Shown here: one piece after another, positions 1 through 9,243 of the stretch
How positions within the stretch are numbered: position 1 is the stretch's first letter
Layout: every line of letters begins with the position of its first letter
Made by a program: the position numbers and the translations under genes
The notes under the pieces: generated by a model
Seen by the model: only the letters and a program-made list of their open reading frames with translations
Databases searched by the model: none
Told to the model about the DNA's origin: nothing
Source: Xylona heveae TC161
Taxonomy: Eukaryota; Ascomycota; Xylonomycetes; Xylonales; Xylonaceae
Direction: 5' to 3'
Assembly (NCBI RefSeq): GCF_001619985.1
Contig: NW_017264195.1
Coordinates: 62,001 to 126,000, forward strand
Length of the DNA: 64,000 bases

Positions 1-1038
1 AAGATATACTACGTATATATGAACCTTACCACCATGCCCAAGTTCCAGATGTCGGCGCTATATGTCCATCCGGCCTTGAGCAAAACTTCAGGAGCACAAA
101 ATTGCTCGGGCTGGATATCATGATAGTAAAGAGAGGAAGTGTCTCCAAAGACAGCAGCTCCAAAATCGGATATCTTAAGAGCCCCGAAGGCTTTCCTTAA
201 TCTGCCGAAATCTGTTCGAGATTGATAGATTGGATGTCCGTCAACTTCCTTGAACACCGGCGGATTGATACTCAGGTCCTTGATGTAGTCTTCAATGACT
301 GATTTATCTTCGAACGGGACGAGGAAATTATCCCCTTTGAGATCTGTGAAATGTACCGGCGGTGAGTATAACTTCTATTTGGTGTCGTGTAATAGGAACT
401 GACCTGTGTGTATCACATGACACTCCGTGTGAAGGAAATCAAGACCTTGTAGAACAAGCCTTAGGAGAGATTTGAGAACTCGGGGCGGTAGGCCGATAGA
501 GTTGAGATGGCGGCCGACCATCCAAAGAGGCTCTCGCAACGGCTCATACACTAGTATGAGATGTTCTCCAAACGGCCCGGTGATAGTGAAGGAGTCTTCA
601 ATCGACCGAACATAGTTGCGGCCCCGATGTTTTGATGAAGCTGCTATCTGGGAAATATGCTGAGATATTCTGAATTCAACAAATGCCGATTTGCGATCTC
701 TTTCAAAGCAATTGGTAATCTTAAGAGCTTCATATTCATTTGATTGCCATGGCCATCTAGGAAACGTCAGTATACGTGGATTAGCAAAGACGAATAACCT
801 ACCAATTTGTGTATTGAGCAAGCCAGACAGTGGAGCCAGTTCCCCAGCCAAGTTTCGAATTAAGTCGATAATTCCGAATTACTTCTCCAGCACGTGCAGG
901 ATAGAATCGCCTGGGGTCGTAATCCGGGTTTCGCTCCTCTTCAAGGAGTGGCTCGTTTGGGAGCGAGCGAGCTGCCTGATTCATTGGTCCAACGCGAGAG
1001 CTGGACCATCGTATGGCTGATGTGCGAAATCGCCGCAT
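1..1038 (-). pseudogene. SRPK-type Ser/Thr protein kinase, 3' end outside window, probable stop at a splice junction
   Basis: Fungal SRPK-family kinases phosphorylate Ser/Arg-rich proteins. Exons read on the minus strand are 1038-803, 756-404 and 343-30; a GTAAGG donor at 29 leads out of the window, so the C-lobe is cut off. The ATG at 1038 is followed by an EEER..YDPRRFYPAR-like lead typical of the family. Visible motifs are the glycine loop LGWGTGSTVWLA, the VAIK-type lysine in YEALKI, the catalytic HTDLKGDNF (split by the 344-403 intron) and ISDFGAA. Odd point: intron 1 (802-757, donor GTAGGT, TACTGAC branch, CTAG acceptor) is canonical, but joining the exons gives AAT-TGA-TGG, a stop across the junction just after the glycine loop. 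All later motifs are intact, so this looks like a recent inactivation or needs an unusual splice. The kinase call is firm; its activity is doubtful. Confidence 0.75.
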
Positions 1039-1039
1039 G

Positions 1040-1361
1040 GAGGCTCTGCAAATGGCGTATATCGAAGAGTCTCTATTTCCGCATTCGTACTGGCAAAGGT
1101 TGATTATTATTCAGGCCGAGATGTCTACTGTGATTTTCCAATGTCCATGTGGCTTCTTCGCCTATATATATCCACAGGTCCGCAGCGAACGATAAAGTGT
1201 CTCATATATTTATTTGGAAGACAACCACCTATCATCCATCAACTACTGTCTTCTCGTGATCAAAACAAGGTCAATGCGCTCCTCCAGCAGTACTGAATAG
1301 GCGAAGACCTTGCACAGAGAAATTCCAGAGCAAGAATCGATCTCTAGCCCGTTTGCCAAAT
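1040..1361. other. Short gene-free stretch
   Basis: Upstream region of the kinase gene. It contains a TATA-like run CTATATATATCC near 1162-1173. No supported gene is seen. Confidence 0.4.
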
Positions 1362-1732
1362 GAAGGAAGAGGACGGGATTCCTTACAACGAGCTACCCGA
1401 CGAGAGCGCCAGTCCCGAAGAGGTCAGAGAGGCTCTTCTCGAGCTATTCATTGGTGGGGGTTTGGATTAAAGACTGCGAGAGACTGGGCGATGCAATGGA
1501 AGACCGGGTCCGGAGCTCTACTAAGAGCAGCAGATAGAGAGTCGATAGAGGCACAGTTTGAAGATAGCTTGGCCGCAACAGCCACGTTGATCTCTATTGA
1601 AATATCTCTAAGAATGGAAAAGAAACTTGAAGCCATCCGAAGGCGAGAGGAGACAACTGCTCATTTCATTCAAGTAAGTTTTACGGAATTTTAAAACAAG
1701 TATCTTGATTTAACTTCCAGCTAGTTCTGTAA
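1362..1732 (+). pseudogene. Small unrecognised gene or relic with a frame switch and one clean intron
   Basis: From ATG 1362 a short frame opens and runs into TAA just past a G5 tract at 1456-1460. The frame that continues from the other side of the G tract is open, protein-like and Glu/Arg-rich (LRMEKKLEAIRRREE), and it ends at a textbook intron, 1674-1720 (GTAAGT donor, TTTAAC branch, TTCCAG acceptor), followed by a short final exon ending LVL-stop at 1732. The retained intron argues that a gene existed here; the frame switch at a homopolymer suggests a one-base loss or a sequencing error. I recognise no family and assign no function. Confidence 0.35.
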
Positions 1733-3256
1733 AAATATCCCTTATTCGATTTTTACGTGGCAAAGGCGTTCTTGGATTTCCTTGCCCTCACATGCAGCAT
1801 CGTTAAGCTCGAGTGAAGCGGAAATCTCGTCGGCATCTCTGTCAAGCTCTGGCATTTCACGGTCTACAGCAGATGAAACCAAGGACAGATCCTGTTTGAT
1901 GAGAAATCGAAAGTCAAAGACCCAGCCGGAAGGTAATATATCTATCTGCCTTTTCAAATATGGAGAATTGCTAATCCATACAATGAAGCAGAAAGCCCGT
2001 AGTAAACACACTTACCTCCATAATGTCAGAGAGCTTGACTATCCATTTTATCTAACAAAGGAAAATTTCAAAGAGAGAGTAATCACATATTGTATTTTGC
2101 AATCTTTCGTGAAGGTGATGATTCAATATAAGATGTCTGCTAAATGATTTTGGTATTATTTCGAACATGAATTTAACGTTGTGTGATTACCTGACAGCAT
2201 TACCTTTTACATAGTATACAGACATTTTCTGGAGTTAATTGTACCTCTTATAGAATTTATTGTCCATAGTTATTCACATTATAGAGGATTTCTATATAGT
2301 CGACCACGATTGCCTGCTTTAGAGCCTGCTCTACAGGGAATGTAGCTAGCCGGACCAGACCAACACACTTTTATTTCTGCTTATAAGCAGCACAGAAGGG
2401 ACATTGATTTTCCAACCGGATAAGAATTGCTGCTAAATCCATCCGCAATTCAATTTAACTTTGGTTCCTACAGTCCTACTTCATCCATATGTATTGTAAG
2501 AATGAATCTGAAACGTGTGTTACACTTTTCGCCTTCGCATGGCTAAACCAAGATTTATTTTAAAATATGATTGTCGTCTGGCATCATGCCCAACCCTCCT
2601 GGATGGGACCGCTATCAAACGGTCGAGAAGCGGATTTCAAACCCCTTGAAGAACAGGAACTTCATTGAAAAGGCGGACCTCTTGTCTGAATCTGCAAACT
2701 TTCGAATGAGACATTTCAACATTCTAGCTGAAAGGTCAATATTAAACATCACATAAAACGCATGCTCGAGACCGACAATAACAATCACCAGTCCGCGGTC
2801 GCAGCTCAGCCTTAAGATTCAAAGAAACTGGAAAGATATACGTCACCTCTTTTGTGCTAGTTGCATAGACTACTTGTTATCAAGTCTGTACCTGAAATTA
2901 ACAAGCTCAACTGTTCCCAACCATGGTTGAGAACAACCAAATTGATGACAGGTACTCTTGGCCTTCAAATAGATTTCTCAACTGTGGTTGGAATACTAAA
3001 CAGCATACTTTCTACGCATTGTTTGACGCGAGCAGATCCTACACAGGCTCGTCTATAATACACTCTAGGTGTCACTATTCAGAAACTGGTCAGAAAAAAG
3101 CGGACGAGTACCATGTCAACATCGTCAGGCCATGTCCTTGATGGGACATGGCCTGGTTCTGGGAGAACTTGTCTCTGATGAGGCGGCCCCCAAATGCAAC
3201 CATGAACATCTTTATGCAAATGACTAGTTAGTATCGGGAAACCATATGGCAGAAGC
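1733..3256. other. AT-rich gene-poor stretch with short ORFs only
   Basis: Contains only short open frames. One ATG-started example at 2586 (about 56 codons, beginning MPNPPGWDRYQTVEKR) looks protein-like but has no recognisable domain and may be a gene fragment. I see no terminal repeats and no transposase or reverse-transcriptase motif. Confidence 0.4.
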
Positions 3257-3856
3257 ATGTATACTGACGCATCAGCCACAGAAGTTCTCAACTTCAATGG
3301 CATTGGAACCTGCCACGCAAATGACATTCTACACCTTGCCTGCTGGGTGCCATTCACCAATACTTCCAGCCAGCACGAGACCCGTCATCAGAATACCACA
3401 TACTTCCGATCATCATCTACGCTCTGCCGCGGTCGCCGCATCGACAAGATCACGATGATCCACGCCCGAGCCAAACGAGGGGACTATGATGAGAAGCCAG
3501 TCAACGCAACCTTCGAAAACTGTCTCTCGGAGGGGTTAACGCACTTACAACGTGCCAATGAGGAGGTCGAAGACACAGAGGTTGACGACGATGATTTTTA
3601 CGTTCTCACTGACGAGGACTCCTCCTCTGAGGAATCGGTGGATGCAATTGTGAAATGTGTCCCAGCTTGCACGAGTGAGGGGAGTGCCTTGACAGTCAGC
3701 CGTTATATTCGCGGCAGTTTCACCAAGGTCTACCAAATGGCTGCTCAATGCGTGCTGATGAAGAATGAGGTAATCAAGGACATGGTGAATCGCGGCCTGA
3801 TTGATCCTTCAAAAAAACATAGGTTCAAGACATGTATACTGTCACACAAATTATAG
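3257..3856 (+). CDS. Hypothetical acidic protein, about 199 aa, in a relic-like region
   Basis: An ATG-started open frame. An alternative ATG at 3454 would give a shorter product that drops the duplicated first part. The middle is strongly acidic (EDTEVDDDDFYVLTDEDSS), and the C-terminal third (KNEVIKDMVNRGLIDPSKK) looks like a soluble helix. Residues 1-27 are echoed by a second copy starting at 3832. The motif GTCHANDILHL is faintly like the GxCHADDL segment of type-B carboxylesterases, but no esterase domain surrounds it. Function unknown; it may be a remnant. Confidence 0.25.
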   Translation: MYTDASATEVLNFNGIGTCHANDILHLACWVPFTNTSSQHETRHQNTTYFRSSSTLCRGRRIDKITMIHARAKRGDYDEKPVNATFENCLSEGLTHLQRANEEVEDTEVDDDDFYVLTDEDSSSEESVDAIVKCVPACTSEGSALTVSRYIRGSFTKVYQMAAQCVLMKNEVIKDMVNRGLIDPSKKHRFKTCILSHKL

Positions 3857-3951
3857 AAGATTTGAACTTCGATGGTATTGGTACCAGCCATGCCGATGAT
3901 CTCCATATTTCCCCAGAGTCCAATCGCGTGTGGCCGTGCTCGTCCTACTGA
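3832..3951 (+). repeat. Diverged second copy of the 3257 segment
   Basis: A 39-codon open frame starting MYTVTQIIEDLNFDGIGTSH and then ADDL lines up with the start at 3257 (MYTDASATEVLNFNGIGTCH, then ANDI). The two copies lie 575 bp apart in direct orientation and differ at many bases, consistent with an old partial duplication in which amino-acid similarity outlasts nucleotide identity. Confidence 0.4.
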
Positions 3952-4945
3952 TGCAGCGACAGGTACTGATCCAACCACCCCCTAGTGCATAGAAGGGCAA
4001 GTTGCCGGGAAAGTCGGATTGGAGGCATCTGGTTGCGATGTTAGAAAATCATCTCGATGAAGTTGAAGAGGCGAATCAGCCGCGCCATAATAAACGCGGG
4101 GCAGTGACGCTCAAAATATCAATAAAACCAGTCGGTCAAGAACTGTGCAGACACGGAGGACCTGATATCCTCTGTGGTTTTCGACACAACCACAAGTGCG
4201 GTTCGACTATTCTCTGTCACAATTGTCATCGTCATGCATTCTTGCAGCCAGCTTCAACTGGTGCACACAACAGGGTCGGTTGTTCAGCTAGCTCTGTCGG
4301 AGTCTGGAACACAACACAACCAGATGGCATCTATCCTTGAGTTTGTCGTGGTTTGGGAATTGTTGAGGGCTTGATTGGATGAGTATAAGATAGTGAAGAT
4401 CCGCTTTTACAAGAATTAATAAAGAGAGTGTAGGAGTTCGTACCTTTTCAATAAACTTGTCAGTGGCTTTCGTTGAAGATGTCTCTTGTCAATCAGTGGG
4501 CAAAAAAACGATAATGATAAAGAGTGTAAGAGGTGCAAGGTCTTGTATTGGGCCAGTGAATTTTTATACGTTGTTTACATGTATTGGTAAACGGATATAA
4601 TAGTACAAAATAGACTACATTTTCTGTCAAATATTTTCCCCACTTTGCCCGTACCCGATATAAGATACAGCTAAAGGCTAGCGGTGATTCTCTAAGAATA
4701 TTACCTACAAGTAGCTCTCGTAGGGGACTCCTGGTTAACGGGTGGACCGCACAGGGTTAAGGATCAGCAACTTTACTCTTCCGGCTTAGTTAACCGGAAA
4801 GATATCAAGTGTCCACTACCATTTATCCGATTTCAGATTCTCCAGACTCCTTCACCATTGCAAACGAATTGCAGCATTCTCCACTTCCGATACATATAAG
4901 AATCGTTTTGCTATCCCACTCAAATCTGGAATCTATTGAATAATA
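3952..4945. other. Gene-free stretch with a TATA-like element upstream of the next gene
   Basis: Only short frames are present. One of 112 codons from 4002 starts with ATG but has no recognisable domain. A TATA-like TACATATAAG at 4891-4900 lies about 46 bp before the ATG at 4946 and may be part of the core promoter of that gene. Confidence 0.35.
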
Positions 4946-5647
4946 ATGTCGGCCCAAGCTCAGTCTGCCAGTGCCAACAGCACTTTGCGTCCCACAATCT
5001 TATTGCTTTCCCTTGAAAAAGAGAGTTTCTGGGAAGAGCAATACTCAGACCTCGTCAAACTGATTGGGACGGATGCAAACATTGTTCGACTCACAAAGGC
5101 TGATGGCGCCCTTGACTATCTCACGAACAATACACCATCTGCGATTCTCGTCACTGACCCGGCCATGGTCAAACGTAAGCCTTCTTTTTCAGTCGTCAGC
5201 CAGAAGGTTGTCGAGTACGTCCGTAACGGTGGTACAGCCGTCTTGGCCACCCACTTTAGCAGTTTTGTCCGACCGAATGACTTGGGCCAGTGGTTCCAGA
5301 GAAGCTGGGGCTTGCCATGGATCGCCGGGGACTATCACCGCACGACCGTGCAATTGAATCACGACTGCTCATCCCCCCGCCTAGAGCAAGCTGAAATGCT
5401 CAAAGAATATAGCCAAAAGGCTGTCTTTCTTAAGAACGTCCCAAAGGATGCAGCGCTCTATCTGCCGTCCTCTGATTCCAGGACCGAGAGCTTCGGTTTT
5501 CCTGCTTCCCCTGTCGACACTTCCCAAGTGCCTGTCGTATTTGCCAAAGTCGGCAATGGCCGACTGGGTTACGTTGGAGACGTTAACAATGAGTGGGGAT
5601 CTGTAGCAGTTGTCTTGTATATGATTGGCCTGAATCCCGAACCTTGA
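4946..5647 (+). CDS. ThuA/class I glutamine-amidotransferase-like protein, 233 aa
   Basis: A single-exon gene of 233 residues with no signal peptide or membrane segment. Its alternating beta-strand and helix pattern (PTILLLSLE; SAILVTDPAM; VVEYVRNGGTAVLATHF; VPVVFAKVGNGRLGYVGDVN) resembles the class I GATase/ThuA-like flavodoxin fold found in fungal hypothetical proteins. The C-terminal GNGRLGYVGDVNNEW segment matches the late glycine-rich strand-loop expected of that fold. I see no nucleophilic Cys in a GxCxG elbow, so it is unlikely to be an active amidotransferase. Its role is unknown and it is probably cytosolic. The start is supported by the TATA-like element about 46 bp upstream. Confidence 0.7.
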   Translation: MSAQAQSASANSTLRPTILLLSLEKESFWEEQYSDLVKLIGTDANIVRLTKADGALDYLTNNTPSAILVTDPAMVKRKPSFSVVSQKVVEYVRNGGTAVLATHFSSFVRPNDLGQWFQRSWGLPWIAGDYHRTTVQLNHDCSSPRLEQAEMLKEYSQKAVFLKNVPKDAALYLPSSDSRTESFGFPASPVDTSQVPVVFAKVGNGRLGYVGDVNNEWGSVAVVLYMIGLNPEP

Positions 5648-6485
5648 AGCAACCATACCTCATGGCACATTCAAAATGGTGAGCGGATAGATTCAAAAGC
5701 ACAATCCCAACACATACTAACGAGGTTACCTGAAGACCATTGTTTTCGATACAAGGGCAGAACGCAGCACATACTATTTCAGCTGGACAGCTCGATGCTA
5801 ATAAACCAACTGTCAATTTTTTTATTTTCTTGCTATCGCTTTACCTTGTGATCCGCATATCGTTTTTGTAGAGAAGCATAGCTTATTGAATTTCGGGCAA
5901 AATCTTATTCTTCATGCATTGATTGCTCATTGCTTTTCATTTTTCTCAGCTTCTTTTGATGATATTAGTGCTTCAGTGAAAGACAGAGCTATTGAAAAAA
6001 AGCTTAGTCAAGCTATTGCCCGTGGAGAAATAGAAGAGCGCGTAAAGACAGAGCCAAGGAAAACATCAAATTAAACAATTGAATAGGAAGTTCGTGAATC
6101 CCATTGAAATCAGCGCTCTTTAGTCCTTCTCACAGACCAGGCCACCACTACGGACCGATAATTTGAACCCTTCTCCAATGGTCCCCAGTCACCGCCATCG
6201 ATCTGTGAAGGGAATGGCTAAACGACTTGATAGAGGCGAATCTCAAAATCTAGATACGTTTATTGCAGGTAAAAAGTGTCTACACAAGCTTAAAATGATG
6301 ATTTGCATAGGTCAAACAAATGGTATATTCTGTATTCATTTACATTGTAACGCCCAGAATTCCCTTTTCAGACGCGAAAAAATTTATCCAAAAGACTTTG
6401 GGACGCTCTTAATATATACAAACGCTACTAAACAAAAATAGGTATTGAAAAATACGAGATATATACAACCCCAATCTACAAACGA
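5648..6485. other. Gene-free convergent intergenic region
   Basis: Lies between the 3' ends of the ThuA-like gene and the OSGIN-like gene. The open frames here begin at TTG, not ATG, and show no domain; I see nothing else. Confidence 0.5.
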
Positions 6486-8490
6486 TCATGAGACGACGCA
6501 GCCTGGTGCCTGCCGCTGCGGCCACCACGAGGTTGGGACGTTATGTGAGGACTCAGTATCTGCGCCGGCATTTCCAGCCGAAGGTACAATTACCGGGCTC
6601 TCGCCGTCCTCTGTGGGCGGATGCTGTGAGGTAGGTGGGGGAGGGGCTTTGGTTTGGATGGGACTTTGCTCATCTCGCGATTGCCAGGCTTCTGGCACGA
6701 AACCGTGTGCAGGGCCACTCGTTTTTACTGGTTCGAGCCTCGGAGTTTCCGGGTGAGGATGGCGACGGATATCTGATACTGAGGATGACAATGACTGGGG
6801 CTCCGATTGTGAAACTGAAGATGGGACCGAGTCTTCTGGCGTCTCAAGTATTTGGGTCGCAGACTTCATTAGCTTGCCTGCTACCGAGACGCATCCGCCG
6901 TATGAGTATCTGATGAGGGAGTCTCCGGTAAGGCTTCCAATAATAAAGGTGTTCGGTGCGATTTCGAGGCTTTTCTCGGCGCCCGCTCTGAAGGTGTCCC
7001 CAGAGATCGGGGCTTGATAGTTGGCAGCTGAATCATGCGAAAATAGCTGCTTCTCGTTCCCATGATGGCTAATGGCTTTCGCAAAAAGTTCATCGAAAAG
7101 TGGTTTAGAAAGATAGTCTAGGGTTCCGCGTCGCCCAACGGCATATTGCAGCCCCAAAACACGCCGCTCAATGACAGCTTCGCTTGGCAATTTGATCGTC
7201 ACTATCGCTGCTCTGTTGTCTTCGCCGTCTACATCCACGTTGATGATTTCTCCATTAGGAATCCCCTCGTAGGTTGTTTTCCAGTCGCGGCCTCCCAGCA
7301 TTGCGATGGATTTTCGCCTGTTGGACATAGTTGAGTTGCGACGGGTTTGCGCGTTGATGCTGGTCCTCGATGAGATTGAGGCAAGCTTCATATGTCGATA
7401 AATACCGGCATACTCTGGGTAAGCCTGATGATGGCATGCCTTGAGTGGTGATGGACGGGCTTCAGGGTTCCATTTGAACATGTGGATGATTTTCTGTGTA
7501 GGAGGTGCTGAAAGGATCACATCTGCCGCGCCGAATCCGGATCCGATGACGAGCAGTGCCTCCTCAGGCGACGGGTTTGGTGCATCACTTGCAACCGGTG
7601 TTTTATTCAACATTGTAAGTGGTTGTAATCTCGGAGGCGGAAGGATTTTGTTTGTGAATATACCAGTCGCCAAGACCAAATTTTTGCACGATATTCCGTG
7701 AGAGCCAATGTAGAAACTTTCTGAGGTCCTACGAATGTCTGAAACATGAATGGAACTCAACACAGCGTCGTCGATTGCGACGGCGGCAGGATAAGCAGCA
7801 AAGTATTCCGCTACCTCGCGCCGCGTGGGGCGTATGAGCTCCGGCATCTTCTCTCCATATACCTGCAGATGATGATCCTCAATGCTGTAGTCTGGTAGCG
7901 AGAGCATCTCTGCATAACTCAGAGTACCAATATTCATGTCCAGCGTGCCAGGGTCCTCTTCCCACTGACCTCCTGGGCAGGAAGCATCGCCGACTACCAG
8001 GTGCGAAACTGCAAGCTCTGGCCGATAAGCCCATCGCACGCAAGTGCGGGTTCCTAGTGAAGTATCCGCATCCGGTCGGATCAAGGTATCGAGCAGCACA
8101 TTGATGGGCAACGCCTGCGTGCTATAACGCATTGATGAGGGGAAATGTGCGGCATATTCAGGTTTCGCATTGAGAAGATTCGGACATGCTGCGAGTTTGG
8201 AATCTAATATACGATCGTCATGATTACCGGCGTAGAAAGGGACGTGACCGTGGAGGATATAAGACAAGATCAACGCCGAAGGGCCGTTCCCTAGGTTCCG
8301 AGTGAGCAAGAACTTCGCCAGAACAGATTCGGCAGGGATTAAAAGCGATTGGCAGCATTTCTCCTTTTGAGAGTATTGGCTTGGCGTTGTGGAACAATAT
8401 ATGAGTAGCCAAGAGGATCAACTTACCAACTATGACGGTATCGACGTTAATAGGCCCCATGTTTCCGCCATTGGGCGAACTGGAATTCAT
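6486..8490 (-). CDS. OSGIN-like FAD-dependent oxidoreductase with a C-terminal CaaX box, 622 aa
   Basis: Exons 8490-8427 and 8290-6486 flank a 136-nt intron (GTAAGT donor, CTAG acceptor). Joining them restores the FAD-binding P-loop DTVIVGNGPSALILSY near residue 17, typical of oxidative-stress-induced growth inhibitor (OSGIN) proteins and related flavin monooxygenases. A second glycine-rich dinucleotide motif, LLVIGSGFGAADV, lies mid-protein, and a late NTFIIGSLTGDSL strand closes the FAD domain. The last ~115 residues are disordered and Pro/Ser-rich, and the protein ends exactly in CVVS, which fits a farnesylation CaaX motif, so membrane attachment is plausible. The substrate is unknown. The gene is divergent from the DUF4246 gene with a 753-bp shared upstream region. 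The family call is strong; the prenylation is inferred. Confidence 0.82.
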
Positions 8491-9243
8491 AGGGCCTTCA
8501 AGGGCAGAGACGCATAGATTTGGGCATGCAGCATGGGTACAATTGCAAGCAGTAACCCGGAATCATGAAAGGATTAAAAACGAGAAAAAAAAAAGAAGCT
8601 TTTGGAGTAACAATATGAAAAGGTAATGGATTCGTAAGGCGCCCGGTTCAGGGACCCAAGTGGCCGAGCGATAGCGGGGTTGTCGGGTTGTATCTCCGTC
8701 AAAGCTTATACTTGATAGGGGAACACTTTCCTTACGATCTTAACTCATTTCGTCAATCATAGCCATTAACGTCTCTGCCACCTTGAAAGTAAACATCCCA
8801 TGTCTGAGACTTCAAAATTTTGCTTTCCACAATGTATCACGTCATTTGTTAGTGGTGATTGAGTGATCACTCCCTGGATGCAAGGATACTGGCCTGATAA
8901 CACCTAACCAAGAACGATAACTAACCGCGGAAAAACAACAAAGCTCTCCATATCCTACGCCTTCTTCATAGCATCGTAAGGCAATTAACGTTTTCATATT
9001 TCTACAGCAAATAATTCATATGACATTTAGATCGAGTTGAACCGTCTGATCCTTTTTGTGCTGTCTAGACTATGCAAAAATGATGCTGCAAGCTTTCTCT
9101 GCACCTGATAAAATCCCTGTGCCTGATATGGGCCAATACCCGATCAATATGTTGCTTCAAATTGCTCTGCCTCTTTTCCCGCATTCAACTCGCTCAATGG
9201 CAAATGTCAAGATCAAGAACAACTCAAATTGCGACGACGCAAC
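8491..9243. promoter_or_regulatory. Divergent intergenic promoter region
   Basis: Separates the start codons of the minus-strand OSGIN-like gene (8490) and the plus-strand DUF4246 gene (9244), so it must hold both promoters. A purine tract, GAAAAAAAAAAGAAG, lies near 8581. I see no clear TATA box or named factor site. Confidence 0.45.

Noticed and set aside
1733-4945. A transposon or LTR element explaining the gene-poor left region
   Set aside because: No terminal repeats, target duplications, transposase, integrase or reverse-transcriptase motifs were seen.
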